A DNA stretch of 36,412 nucleotides from an uncultured Pseudomonadota bacterium (lineage in GTDB: Bacteria; Desulfobacterota_B; Binatia; UBA9968), in the NCBI GenBank assembly GCA_946478635.1, contig CAMLCX010000003.1, positions 1 through 36,412 on the forward strand, written 5' to 3'. The notes under the pieces were generated by a model. It had not been told where the DNA came from, searched no databases, and worked only from the letters and a program-made list of their open reading frames with translations. Position 1 is the stretch's first letter; every line of letters begins with the position of its first letter. The position numbers were made by a program, and so were the translations under genes. This document shows positions 25,609-34,380 of the stretch, piece by piece.

Positions 25609-25641
25609 AGCCCAGCCGTTCTTAGGCTGGGCTTTTTTTTG
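25609..25641 (+). terminator. Intrinsic terminator of the OmpA-family gene
   Basis: AAGCCCAGCC and GGCTGGGCTT form a 10-bp stem with a 7-base loop, followed by a run of eight T. It starts 26 bases after the OmpA-family stop codon and precedes rlmE. Confidence 0.92.
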
Positions 25642-25690
25642 CCCTGCGTTGCTTCCAGCATCCGCGGGAACTAACGTTTAATTCAAAGAG

Positions 25691-26284
25691 ATGAGCTACA
25701 ACCCGCGCGACCGCTACTACAAGAAAGCCAAACAGGAAGGCTATCGCTCGCGCGCCGCGTACAAGCTGCTCGAGCTACAACAGCGCTATCGCCTGCTGCG
25801 ACCCGGCGACAAGGTCGTCGATCTCGGCGCCGCACCCGGCGGCTGGTTGCAAGTCGCAGCCAGGGCCGTCGGTCCAAAGGGCAAAGTCATCGGCGTTGAT
25901 TTGCAAGAGATTGAGCCTTTTCCCGAGCGCAATATCGCTTTGCTTCACGGCGACGCCCGCGTGAGTGAGGTCCAGGCAAAAGCCAAGGAACTGCTTGACG
26001 GCCCTGCGGACGCCGTGATTTCGGACATGGCGCCCAAGTTGAGCGGCATTCGCGATGCGGATATGGCGCGCGCCGTGGAACTTAACCGTCTCGCTCTCAG
26101 CGTCGCCGTGCAGCTCCTGCGACCCGGCGGCGCGCTGCTGTTTAAGAGTTTCATGAACAACGACCTGCATGAGTTCAGCGCGGCCCTTAAACAACACTTT
26201 TCCGAGGTGCAGCGCACCAAGCCGGAAGCAACCCGCCAGGGCTCCTCGGAATTTTATTTCTTCGCCAGGGGCTTTCGGCCATAA
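25691..26284 (+). CDS. rlmE: 23S rRNA 2'-O-ribose U2552 methyltransferase
   Basis: A 197-residue FtsJ-type methyltransferase acting on U2552 of 23S rRNA in the 50S subunit. The K-D-K-E tetrad is present: Lys25 (RAAYKLLE), Asp112 (SDMAPKLSG), Lys152 (LLFKSFM) and Glu187 (SSEFYFF). The SAM-binding loop VDLGAAPGGW is at 43-52. Length and order match the family. It starts just after the OmpA terminator, so it has its own promoter, and it ends 42 bases before the galT-like gene. Confidence 0.94.
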   Translation: MSYNPRDRYYKKAKQEGYRSRAAYKLLELQQRYRLLRPGDKVVDLGAAPGGWLQVAARAVGPKGKVIGVDLQEIEPFPERNIALLHGDARVSEVQAKAKELLDGPADAVISDMAPKLSGIRDADMARAVELNRLALSVAVQLLRPGGALLFKSFMNNDLHEFSAALKQHFSEVQRTKPEATRQGSSEFYFFARGFRP

Positions 26285-26326
26285 ACGGGTAGCGGCGGGT
26301 GAGCCGCACTCCCGGACAACGATGCT

Positions 26327-27325
26327 ATGTCTGAATTTCGCCAAGACCCCATTACCGGCCGCTGGGTGATTATCGCTTCCGCGAGGGCTTCTCGCCCCTG
26401 CCATATCCGTGTTCCCGGCAATCAAACGCGCGCGGAGTCCTGCCCGTTTTGCGCCGGCAACGAAGCCATGACGCCGCCGGAAGTCTGGGCGGAGCGGGAT
26501 TCAAACTCGGAACGGAATTCACCGGGCTGGCGCGTGCGCGTCGTCGCCAACAAATATCCGGCGCTGGAAGATGGCGGTGAGTGGAGCGGCAAAAACGACG
26601 GCCTTTACCGAGCGATGAATGGCCTTGGCGTCCACGAAGTGATCATCGAGAGCCCCGAGCACGTGGTGCGGATGAGCGCGCTCCGCAAAGAGCAATTCGA
26701 AAGGATTCTCCGCGCCTATCAGGTTCGCCTGGGCGCTCTAAGGAACGACCCGCGCTGGCGCTATGCGTTCATTTACAAGAATCATGGCGAGCGCGCGGGC
26801 GCGACCTTCGAGCATATTCATTCCCAGCTGGTCGCGTTGCCATTTGTGCCGCGCGAAGCTCGCGATGAAATCAGCGGCGCGCGCAGGCACTTCGAAACGA
26901 CACGGCGCTGCATCTATTGCGATATCATCCGGCGCGAGTGTAAACTGGGCCACCGTCTGGTCTTCGAGTCCGAGTTCTTCGTCGCCCTCTGTCCCTACGC
27001 GCCCCGCTTCGGCTATGAAACCTGGATTGTCCCCAAAAATCACGCGCCAAGATTCGAGCAAAGCGCGGAGCACGAGATCGCCGCTTTTGCGGAAACCCTG
27101 CGAGCGGTCATCGTGAAACTAAACGGCGTTACCGACAATCCGCCGTTCAACTATGTGATTCACTCCGCCTCCTCGGAAGAATCCGCCGGTGAACACTACC
27201 ACTGGCACTTGGAAATCTTGCCGCAAATGACGCGAGCGGCGGGCTTTGAATGGGGCACAGCCGTGCACATGGACTCGATTGCGCCCGAAGACGCCGCGCG
27301 GCTACTGCGCAATGCGCCGGTTTGA
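26327..27325 (+). CDS. galT: Galactose-1-phosphate uridylyltransferase family protein
   Basis: A 332-residue HIT-type nucleotidyltransferase. It has the opening FRQDPITGRWVIIASARASRP, CPFC (39-42), and a second Cys pair CIYC (195-198). The active site reads FEHIHSQ, with the nucleophile His165; the usual HPHSQ Pro is Ile. The second conserved block HYHWHLEILPQM is present. GalT exchanges UMP between UDP-glucose and galactose-1-phosphate; related proteins act on other sugar phosphates. Without galK/galE nearby, the family name is safer than a definite galT. The 3' end overlaps the convergent MFS gene by 24 bases. Confidence 0.82.
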   Translation: MSEFRQDPITGRWVIIASARASRPCHIRVPGNQTRAESCPFCAGNEAMTPPEVWAERDSNSERNSPGWRVRVVANKYPALEDGGEWSGKNDGLYRAMNGLGVHEVIIESPEHVVRMSALRKEQFERILRAYQVRLGALRNDPRWRYAFIYKNHGERAGATFEHIHSQLVALPFVPREARDEISGARRHFETTRRCIYCDIIRRECKLGHRLVFESEFFVALCPYAPRFGYETWIVPKNHAPRFEQSAEHEIAAFAETLRAVIVKLNGVTDNPPFNYVIHSASSEESAGEHYHWHLEILPQMTRAAGFEWGTAVHMDSIAPEDAARLLRNAPV

Positions 27326-28573
27326 CACTTCGGCAAGCCGCGTCTCTCGCGCTTGCCTCTGCTGGTAGAGCAGCACCGTGGCGGCCACGGCACAGCCGAC
27401 CCCCGAGATCGCGATCGCTGTCGGAGTGCCGACGAGATGGGCGACGCTGCCGATGAACAGCGTGCCGAAAGACCACATGCCCTTGTCCATGAAAAACAAA
27501 CTCAGCATGCGGCCCAATAAATCGGGCGGCGTTTCCATTTGCACGACGGAATTGGCCACCGCGCGAAAGGCGATGTTGCTCGCGCCAACCAGCACCAAAA
27601 ACAACATGGATAACGGCAATGAGCGACAGAACGAGAATAAAATAAGAAATAAGGAGAACGCATAAACGCTCATGGCGACGAAGTGCAATCGGCGTCTCAG
27701 CCGGCCCAACGACGCGATGCCCAGGCCGGCGACCACCGCGCCGATCCCCGGCGCGGCGAGCAGCAAGCCGAAGGTCGAGGGCCCGGCGTGCAAGACATCG
27801 GTCGCGAATACAGGAAGAAAACGCGTATAGGGAGTACCGACCAGCGCGACGCTATAGGTCAGCAAAATAAGCGGGAAAAGCCGCCGCTGCCCGCGCAAAA
27901 ACCGATAGCCTTCACGCACCTCCTCCCAGAACGGCGCCTCCTCATCACTCTTCGATTTCACCCGCGGAAACACCATGACGAGCAGGGTCACAATGATCGC
28001 GAGAAAACTCACGGCGTTGACAAACAAACAACCGGCAATGCCGATGACGCTGATCAACACGCCGCCGAGGGATGGGCCGGCGATCTTGGCCAGATTGGCC
28101 ATGGAAGAGTTGAGCGCGATCGCGTTCATGAGGTCGTCGCGCGGCACGAGATTGTTGATTAACGAGTGGCGCGCGGTCTGATTGATGGTGTTCACCGTGC
28201 CGAGGAACAGCACCAAAACCATCACATGCCAGAATTGAATTCCTTCGAAGTAGACCAGCGCCCAGAAGACGAATGCCTGTAGCATGGCGAGGATTTGTGT
28301 CGAGAGCAAAAGTCGGCGGCGCTCGACGCGATCGACGATGGCGCCGCCCACCGCGCCGAGCAGCAGCCGGGGCAAGGCCTGGCAAAAACCAACGACGCCG
28401 AGCAAGAACGGCGAGCCGGTCATGGTCCAGACCAGCCAGCTTTGCGCCATCGCTTGGATGAAATCGCCGACGTGGGAAAGGCTGGTGCCGAAAAACAGCA
28501 GGCGAAAATCGCGGTGCCGGAGTGAGATCAGCGTTCGCGTCACATTGACGGAGCCCCGCTCGAACCACGCCAT
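27302..28573 (-). CDS. MFS transporter (EntS/MFS_3 family)
   Basis: A 423-residue, 12-span transporter of the MFS_3 group, which includes the enterobactin exporter EntS and drug exporters. After a soluble start (LRHRDFRLLFFGTSLS), the motif-A loop GAIVDRVERRRLLL follows span 2. The last span and short tail end near SNRRIAQ. It begins in the TAATG overlap with glmS and so is translationally coupled to it, an odd partner for amino-sugar genes. The exported substrate is unknown. Confidence 0.87.
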   Translation of the reverse strand: MAWFERGSVNVTRTLISLRHRDFRLLFFGTSLSHVGDFIQAMAQSWLVWTMTGSPFLLGVVGFCQALPRLLLGAVGGAIVDRVERRRLLLSTQILAMLQAFVFWALVYFEGIQFWHVMVLVLFLGTVNTINQTARHSLINNLVPRDDLMNAIALNSSMANLAKIAGPSLGGVLISVIGIAGCLFVNAVSFLAIIVTLLVMVFPRVKSKSDEEAPFWEEVREGYRFLRGQRRLFPLILLTYSVALVGTPYTRFLPVFATDVLHAGPSTFGLLLAAPGIGAVVAGLGIASLGRLRRRLHFVAMSVYAFSLFLILFSFCRSLPLSMLFLVLVGASNIAFRAVANSVVQMETPPDLLGRMLSLFFMDKGMWSFGTLFIGSVAHLVGTPTAIAISGVGCAVAATVLLYQQRQARETRLAEVSNRRIAQ

Positions 28574-30402
28574 TATTCGACCGTCACACTCTTGGCGAGA
28601 TTGCGCGGCTGGTCGACGTCCGTGCCGCGCTGCACGGCGATATGATAGGCGAGCAGCTGCAACGGAATGGTCATCACTACGGGCGTGAGGTAGTGCGATG
28701 CTTTGGGCAGCGTCAAAAGGAGGTGCGCCGACATTTCACTGGCGGTTTTCGGATCGTCGGTCAGGACAATGACTTTCCCGCCGCGCGACTCGACTTCTTT
28801 TAAGTTGCTCACGGTTTTCTGAAAATAGCGATCGCGCGGCGCGAGCACGACCACGGGCATGGTTTCGTCGATCAGCGCGATCGGCCCGTGCTTCATTTCG
28901 CCGGCCGGATAACCCTCGGCGTGGATGTATGAAATTTCCTTGAGTTTAAGCGCGCCTTCCAACGCAATAGGATAATTGATACCCCGCCCGAGATACAGAA
29001 AATCCTTGCTGTGCATGAGCTCCCGCGCGAGCTCTTTAACCTGATCTTCGATCTCCAACGCCTTCTCGATCCAGCTCGGCAAATGCATCAGGTCGCGCAG
29101 CAGTTTCTTGGCATCCGCGGAGCTGAGTTTGCCGTTGAGCCGTCCCAGCGCAACCGCGAGTAAGTAAAGCGCCGTCAATTGAGTGGTAAACGCTTTGGTG
29201 CTCGCCACGCTGATCTCGGGCCCGGCATGGGTATAGAGCACGCCGTGCGATTTGCGCGGAATCGAGGCGTCGATGACGTTACAGATGGAGAGAATCTTGG
29301 CTTTTTTCGCCCTGGCGATCTCAGTAGCGGCTAACGTGTCCGCGGTTTCGCCGGACTGGCTGACCATCAGCAAGACCGACTTGGGATCCATCAACGGCGA
29401 GCGATAGCGAAACTCAGAACCATAATCGACTTCCGCGGGAATGCCGGCAATCTCTTCGAGCATGAACTTGCCGACCAGGCAGGCGTGCCAGGCCGTGCCG
29501 CATGCGACCAGATGAAAGCGTTTGATTTGCTTCACCTCATTTGCGGTCAAATGAATGTCTTCGAGAGCGACGCGTCCGTCCTTGAGCGAGATGCGGCCGC
29601 GGAAGGTATCCGCCAGCGCGCGCGGCTGGTCGTAAATCTCCTTGAGCATGAAATGCGCGTAGCCGCCCTTGCGCGCCGCCACCGCGTCCCAGGTAATTTC
29701 CTTAACCGGCCGATTGACGACCTTGCCCTTGCCATCGAACAATCGATACGAGCCGACGGTGACTTCAGCGATCTCACCGTCTTCGAGGAAGGTCACCTTG
29801 CGCGTATAGTCCAACAACGCCGGGATGTCGGATGCGATAAACGTCTCCCCCTCACCCCAGCCGATGACGATGGGTGTCGAATTTTTTGCAACGATCAGCC
29901 GCTTGGGATCGCGGCGATTGAGAAATAATAGAGCGTAGGAACCGTGAATTTCGCGCAGCGTGCGGCGCACCGCGTCGAGAAAGTCGACGCCCCGCGCGAT
30001 CTTTTCCGCAACCAGGTGAGCGACGATCTCCGAGTCGGTCTCGGAGCTGAACTCGACGCCGCGCTTGCTCAACTGCTCCTTAAGCTCGAGATAGTTCTCG
30101 ATGATCCCGTTGTGCACCACGACGATGTCGCCGGCGCGGTGCGGATGGGCATTGGTTTCCGAAGGCCGTCCGTGGGTCGCCCAACGGGTGTGGCCGATGC
30201 CGACGGTTCCCGCCACGGGCTGGCGCCGGAGCAGGGTCTCGAGATTGACCAGCTTGCCTTCGCAGCGCCGGATCGTAACCTGGCCGTTTTGTAATACAGC
30301 GATGCCCGCGGAATCGTATCCCCGATATTCAAGTTTTCGAAGACTTTCTAAAATCAGCGGCGCGGCTTCCCGGTGGCCGATGTATCCGACGATGCCGCAC
30401 AT
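28573..30402 (-). CDS. glmS: Glutamine-fructose-6-phosphate aminotransferase (isomerizing)
   Basis: A 609-residue enzyme making glucosamine-6-phosphate from fructose-6-phosphate and glutamine, the first step to UDP-GlcNAc. The N-terminal glutaminase domain starts MCGIVGYIGHREA with the nucleophile Cys2, then LEYRGYDSAG. The isomerase half has two SIS domains (GTAWHACLVGKFM, SQSGETADTLAATE and LGRGINYPIALEGALKLKE) and ends PRNLAKSVTVE. It is full length. Translation is coupled on both sides: glmU stop/glmS start and glmS stop/MFS start both share TAATG. Confidence 0.97.
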   Translation of the reverse strand: MCGIVGYIGHREAAPLILESLRKLEYRGYDSAGIAVLQNGQVTIRRCEGKLVNLETLLRRQPVAGTVGIGHTRWATHGRPSETNAHPHRAGDIVVVHNGIIENYLELKEQLSKRGVEFSSETDSEIVAHLVAEKIARGVDFLDAVRRTLREIHGSYALLFLNRRDPKRLIVAKNSTPIVIGWGEGETFIASDIPALLDYTRKVTFLEDGEIAEVTVGSYRLFDGKGKVVNRPVKEITWDAVAARKGGYAHFMLKEIYDQPRALADTFRGRISLKDGRVALEDIHLTANEVKQIKRFHLVACGTAWHACLVGKFMLEEIAGIPAEVDYGSEFRYRSPLMDPKSVLLMVSQSGETADTLAATEIARAKKAKILSICNVIDASIPRKSHGVLYTHAGPEISVASTKAFTTQLTALYLLAVALGRLNGKLSSADAKKLLRDLMHLPSWIEKALEIEDQVKELARELMHSKDFLYLGRGINYPIALEGALKLKEISYIHAEGYPAGEMKHGPIALIDETMPVVVLAPRDRYFQKTVSNLKEVESRGGKVIVLTDDPKTASEMSAHLLLTLPKASHYLTPVVMTIPLQLLAYHIAVQRGTDVDQPRNLAKSVTVE

Positions 30403-31796
30403 TATTTTTTGTTTCCTTTCATCTTCCGGCGCTTCTGTTCAGTCCAACCTTCGCGCACGCGCTCTTCGCGCGGATTGTAGACGAGCGCGCCACCAGGAAT
30501 GTCGTGGCGGACCGTGCTCGCCGTCGCGATATAGACATCGTCGCCGAGAGCGATCGGCGCCACCAGCGTGGTATCGCTGCCCACCTGCACGCGATCACCG
30601 ATCGACGTTTTGTACTTGTTGAAGCCATCGTAATTGCACGTGATGGTGCCGGCGCCGATATTGGTGTCACGGCCGACGGTCACGTCGCCGAGGTAGGTGA
30701 GATGATTCGCCTTGGTGCCTTCGCCGAGCTTGGCTTCTTTGGTTTCGACGAAATTGCCGATGTGAACGTTGGCGCTGAGGTCGGTTCCCGGCCGCAGGTG
30801 CGCGAACGGGCCGATGATCGCGCCGCGCTCGACGCGGCAACCGGTCATGACGACCGAGAAGCGGAGATGCACTTCATCGCCGACAATCGCATCGGTGAGA
30901 AACGCGCTGCCGTCGATGCGGCAACGCGCGCCAATTACGGTCTTGCCGAAGATCTGGGTATTGGGTCCGATCACGGTGTCTTTGCCGATGGTCACGGTCT
31001 CGTCGATGTACGTTGTATCGGGGTCTTTAAGCGTCACACCGGCTTGCATCCATTTTTGGTTGATGCTCTGGCGCAAATGTTTTTCCATGGCGGCGAGCTC
31101 CTCTCGGCTGTTGATCCCCATCATCTCGCGGGGATCTTCGACCGTTACCGTCTCTATCGTTTGTCCCTGCTCGAGTCCGATAGCGATGACATCGGGCAGG
31201 TAGTATTCGCCCTGCTGATTGTTGTTGTTAACCCGGCTCAAGGCTGAAAAAAGAAAGGGCGCTGAAGCGACGTAGATGCCGGCATTGACTTCGCGAGTCT
31301 GACGCTGCGACGGCGTCGCGTCCTTTTCTTCGACGATGCCGGAAATGGCCCCCTCGTTGTCGCGCAAGATCCGCCCGTAGCCTTTCGGGTTGTCCAATAC
31401 GGCTGTGAGCAGGGTCAACGCCGCGCGCCGGCCCCGATGGTGATCGATCATCGCCCGCAAAGTCTGCTCCCGGATCAACGGCACGTCGCCGCTTAGAATC
31501 AGCACCTCTCCGGAAAAATTTGCGAAGGCTTCCTTGGCGCACAGGACCGCATGGCCGGTGCCGAGTTGGCGCTCCTGGATCGCCCAGGTGACTTTGACCG
31601 ACGGGCTCGCCTGTCGAACCGCCGAGGCGCCATGTCCGATAACAATGGCAACCCTGGCCGGTTCGAGCCGGCGCGCGGTTTGTAAGGCATGGAGAAAAAG
31701 AGCCTTTCCGCCGAGCGGGTGCAGCACTTTCGGCAGGTCTGATTTCATCCGGGTCCCTTGCCCGGCGGCTAGAAGGATGACACCCAGTTCGGCCAT
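30402..31796 (-). CDS. glmU: Bifunctional UDP-GlcNAc diphosphorylase / glucosamine-1-phosphate N-acetyltransferase
   Basis: A 464-residue two-domain enzyme. The N-terminal uridylyltransferase has LLAAGQGTRMKSDLPKVLH (8-26 region), LGTGHAV and LSGDVPL. The C-terminal left-handed beta-helix (about 255-430) has hexapeptide repeats and the acetyltransferase stretch NFVETKEAKLGEGTKANHLTYLGD. Together they turn glucosamine-1-phosphate into UDP-GlcNAc for peptidoglycan, lipopolysaccharide and possibly the exopolysaccharide enzyme here. It is the first gene of the operon glmU-glmS-MFS, with a TATAAT promoter upstream. Confidence 0.97.
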   Translation of the reverse strand: MAELGVILLAAGQGTRMKSDLPKVLHPLGGKALFLHALQTARRLEPARVAIVIGHGASAVRQASPSVKVTWAIQERQLGTGHAVLCAKEAFANFSGEVLILSGDVPLIREQTLRAMIDHHRGRRAALTLLTAVLDNPKGYGRILRDNEGAISGIVEEKDATPSQRQTREVNAGIYVASAPFLFSALSRVNNNNQQGEYYLPDVIAIGLEQGQTIETVTVEDPREMMGINSREELAAMEKHLRQSINQKWMQAGVTLKDPDTTYIDETVTIGKDTVIGPNTQIFGKTVIGARCRIDGSAFLTDAIVGDEVHLRFSVVMTGCRVERGAIIGPFAHLRPGTDLSANVHIGNFVETKEAKLGEGTKANHLTYLGDVTVGRDTNIGAGTITCNYDGFNKYKTSIGDRVQVGSDTTLVAPIALGDDVYIATASTVRHDIPGGALVYNPREERVREGWTEQKRRKMKGNKK

Positions 31797-31824
31797 AGCG
31801 ATGATCCAAGGAGCGAAAGATAAG

Positions 31825-31852
31825 ATTATAAAGGAACTCGGGAATCAATCAA
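31825..31852 (-). promoter_or_regulatory. Sigma-70-type promoter of the glmU operon
   Basis: On the minus strand TTGATT (31852-31847) is followed after 16 bases by a perfect TATAAT (31830-31825). It lies about 29 bases upstream of the glmU ATG. Confidence 0.65.
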
Positions 31853-31902
31853 TCGGTAAAATCCCGCTCACAAAAATATACACCGCATGCACGAAAAATA
31901 AC

Positions 31903-31931
31903 TTGTCACCACGCGTGATTTCGACTAAAAA
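31903..31931 (+). promoter_or_regulatory. Possible promoter of the zinc-ribbon gene operon
   Basis: TTGTCA (31903-31908) and TAAAAA (31926-31931) are 17 bases apart. The -10 match is weak. It would serve the gene at 31978 and be divergent from the glmU promoter. Confidence 0.35.
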
Positions 31932-31951
31932 AATAGCACCGCCCCATGAGA

Positions 31952-31965
31952 GCGTGATCTCACGC
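31952..31965. promoter_or_regulatory. Palindrome next to the zinc-ribbon gene ribosome binding site
   Basis: GCGTGA-TC-TCACGC has perfect 6-bp arms. It ends one base before the GGAGG (31967-31971) of the zinc-ribbon gene. In RNA the 2-base loop is tight, so an operator is more likely than a hairpin. Confidence 0.4.
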
Positions 31966-31977
31966 CGGAGGATGATT

Positions 31978-32136
31978 ATGAACGATTCTGAACCGCCGAG
32001 CGAAATTGAACCGCAAGAAAATTGGTGGGACTACTGCCCGATTTGTAATTCGAAGCTGCACAATCAAAAGTGCAAATATGTCTGTTCCAACCCGCAATGT
32101 AATTTTTTTATGAGCTGCAGCGAATTCGATCGTTGA
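31978..32136 (+). CDS. Small zinc-ribbon protein (52 residues)
   Basis: I place the start at ATG 31978 because GGAGG lies six bases before it; an ATG at 31972 touches the GGAGG and is less likely. The protein has an acidic N-terminus, then six Cys: Cys20 and Cys23 (YCPIC), Cys32 and Cys36 (KCKYVC), Cys41 and Cys47, the pattern of one or two zinc or iron-sulfur ribbons. I recall the CPIC...NQKCKYVCSNPQC-SCSEFD type as a small conserved protein of unknown role. It lies 47 bases upstream of the CinA-like gene, probably in one operon. Its palindromic leader suggests control. Confidence 0.75.
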   Translation: MNDSEPPSEIEPQENWWDYCPICNSKLHNQKCKYVCSNPQCNFFMSCSEFDR

Positions 32137-32183
32137 GTCCGGTGCGCTGGCCATCTCGCTTTGACTGCGATAGGAATTGAAGC

Positions 32184-32912
32184 ATGTCGAAAACCGCCGG
32201 CATCGTCATCATCGGGAACGAGGTCTTGTCCGGCAAGACCCAGGATATCAACTCGCATTTTTTCTGCACCGAACTGCGCAGGCTCGGCGTCGAAGTCAAA
32301 AAAATCTCGACCATTCAGGATGAGATCGAGCTTATCGGCCGGGAGGTCGGGGGCTTTTCCCAACATTATGATTATGTTTTTACTTCCGGTGGCGTCGGGC
32401 CGACCCATGACGATGTCACGATCGAAGGCATCGCCCACGGTTTCGGCTTGAAGGTCGTGCGCCATCCGGACATCGAACGGCGCATGCGCCAGCGGTTTGG
32501 CGATCAGGTCAACGAAGCGCGCCTGCGCATGGCCAACGTCCCCGACGGCGCCGTTTTGCTCGCCACCGAAGCCCTGTTTGCGCCGATCATCAATATTCAC
32601 AACGTCTATATTTTTCCCGGCATCCCTTCGATTCTGCAGGAGCGCTTTCATGCGATCAAAGAAATGTTCCGCGATGCGCCCTACCATCTCAAGAACGTCT
32701 ATGTCCGATACGGCGAGGGCGTGATTGCCGAGATGCTCAACAACCTGCTCGTTGAGTTTCCCCAACTGATGCTCGGCTCCTATCCGGTCCTCAATTTACC
32801 GGACTACAAAGTCAAGGTTACTCTGGAGTCAAAGGACTCAAGCTATCTGGAGCGCGCGCTGCAGGTCTTTATCGCTTCTCTTCCGAACGACGCGGTTCAG
32901 CGCATCGATTGA
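32184..32912 (+). CDS. CinA/MoaB-fold molybdopterin-binding protein
   Basis: A 242-residue protein of the MoCF_biosynth family (COG1058 type). Landmarks are GIVIIGNEVLSGKTQDINSH (starting at 6), YVFTSGGVGPTHDDVT (about 63-78) and FPGIPSIL. It has only the N-terminal CinA domain; the C-terminal NMN deamidase domain is missing. Such short proteins resemble both CinA-N and the molybdopterin-binding half of eukaryotic FAD synthase; the activity is not settled. AGGAA precedes the ATG. Its stop shares bases with a possible TTG start of the next gene. moaB, moaD and moaE lie 3 kb away. Confidence 0.83.
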   Translation: MSKTAGIVIIGNEVLSGKTQDINSHFFCTELRRLGVEVKKISTIQDEIELIGREVGGFSQHYDYVFTSGGVGPTHDDVTIEGIAHGFGLKVVRHPDIERRMRQRFGDQVNEARLRMANVPDGAVLLATEALFAPIINIHNVYIFPGIPSILQERFHAIKEMFRDAPYHLKNVYVRYGEGVIAEMLNNLLVEFPQLMLGSYPVLNLPDYKVKVTLESKDSSYLERALQVFIASLPNDAVQRID

Positions 32913-32923
32913 AAATAAAAAGA

Positions 32924-34363
32924 ATGGCGGATCATTCTTCCTGGGGAGTGTTGCCGCCTTATAAAAAGGCGCCCCTGCCGCCGCTGCCGGGAATGTTGCG
33001 GGCGCTCGGTCCGGGCGTCATTTTCATGGCGCTGGCCCAAGGCAGCGGCGAGCTGATCTTCTGGCCCTACACCATCGCCAAATACGGCCTAACCTTTCTA
33101 TTTCTCTTGCTGCCGGCCTGCCTGCTGCAGTTTCCGGTCATTTACGAGATCGGCCGCTACACTCTTCTAACCGGTGAGAGCATCTTTCAAGGCTTCATTC
33201 GCTTGAATCGTTATTTCGCGTTCTTTCTTTGGATCCTGATGACCCTGTCGTTTCTGTGGTTCGGCGCGTTCGCCGCCGCCGGCGGCACCTCGCTTGCGGC
33301 GCTCACGGACCTGCCGGCCGGTTGGTCGCGGCCGCAACAGACACTCTTTTGGGGCTATCTGTCGATGGCGGTTTTCCTCATCGCCATCCTGCTCAGCAAA
33401 GTGATCTACCGCTTGATCGAAGTTTTCATGTGGGGCGTCGCGCTGTTCACGCTTGTTGGGCTTCTCTGGGCTTCGGCCAATGCCGAAGTGCTGAGCGCCC
33501 TGCCCGCGTTTATGCGCGGCTTGATCATGCCTCAATGGCCTATGCCGCGCCCGTGGGACCCGGCCGATGCGACTAAACTTTTAACGGCCATCACCTTTGC
33601 CGGGCTCGGTGGCTTCTGGACGCTTTTTTACTCCTACTGGCTACGGGACAAAGGTTCGGGGATGGCCTTTTACATGGGCAGACTCACCGGTCCCATCACG
33701 GGTAAACCGGAATCAATGCCGGATTCCGGCTCCCTACCGAGCAGCGACGAAGGTCTCGCGCACGTGCCGGCATGGAAGCGATTCATGTTCTGGGACATCA
33801 GCATCGGCGTTGGCGGCAACATCATCACCACGCTGCTCACCTGCCTGCTCGCCTACGCGCTGCTCTATCCCAAAGGCCTGCTGCCGCAGAACTACGAGAT
33901 CGCCGTCGTGCAAAGCCGCTTCTTCGAAGTCAGCTGGGGCTGGTGGGGCAGAGTTTTGTTTTTGATCGTTGCGGCGGCGTTTTTATCGGACACCTGGCTC
34001 GCCACCGTCGATGCCGTCAGTCGCATTCATACGGACTGCGTCTTCGCGTTTTTTTCCAAAGCCCGGACGTTTGCCTATCGCCAATGGTATCTTTTTTTCC
34101 TGCTGCTGCTCACGGTCATAACATCAGTCACGATGCAGCTTGACGAGCCCGGCACGCTGATTCTCGTTTCAGCGGTGATCGGCTTTATCGGCACTGTCAT
34201 CTATTCGGTTGCGCTGATTTTTTTGAATTATGTTTATTTGCCCCGCCATCTACCGGCGGTGGCTCGTGCGGGACGACTGAGCTTGGCGTTGTTGATCGTT
34301 TCCTGCGCCGCTTATTTCGCGCTGGCGGCGATGTACCTGCTGACGATTCTCGGAAACCTTTGA
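32924..34363 (+). CDS. Nramp-related membrane transporter
   Basis: A 479-residue protein with about 11 spans. ALGPGVIFMALAQGSGELIFWPY in span 1 and GRYTLLTGES after span 2 match a divergent Nramp-related group. Canonical Nramp proteins use D-P-G-N in span 1 and M-P-H in span 6 to hold the metal; here the span 1 site reads AQGSGE (38-43) and span 6 has TFAGLGGFWTLFYSYW, with no such ligands. The substrate may therefore not be Mn or Fe. ATG 32924 is used; a TTG at 32909 overlapping the upstream stop is an alternative. It is the last gene of the operon. Confidence 0.78.
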   Translation: MADHSSWGVLPPYKKAPLPPLPGMLRALGPGVIFMALAQGSGELIFWPYTIAKYGLTFLFLLLPACLLQFPVIYEIGRYTLLTGESIFQGFIRLNRYFAFFLWILMTLSFLWFGAFAAAGGTSLAALTDLPAGWSRPQQTLFWGYLSMAVFLIAILLSKVIYRLIEVFMWGVALFTLVGLLWASANAEVLSALPAFMRGLIMPQWPMPRPWDPADATKLLTAITFAGLGGFWTLFYSYWLRDKGSGMAFYMGRLTGPITGKPESMPDSGSLPSSDEGLAHVPAWKRFMFWDISIGVGGNIITTLLTCLLAYALLYPKGLLPQNYEIAVVQSRFFEVSWGWWGRVLFLIVAAAFLSDTWLATVDAVSRIHTDCVFAFFSKARTFAYRQWYLFFLLLLTVITSVTMQLDEPGTLILVSAVIGFIGTVIYSVALIFLNYVYLPRHLPAVARAGRLSLALLIVSCAAYFALAAMYLLTILGNL

Positions 34364-34380
34364 AGACCTCTGAACAACCG

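Noticed and set aside
31534..32136. 200-residue plus-strand frame ending at 32136
   Set aside because: Its first two-thirds are antisense to glmU and the glmU promoter; only the last 52 codons, with their own ribosome binding site, look like a gene.
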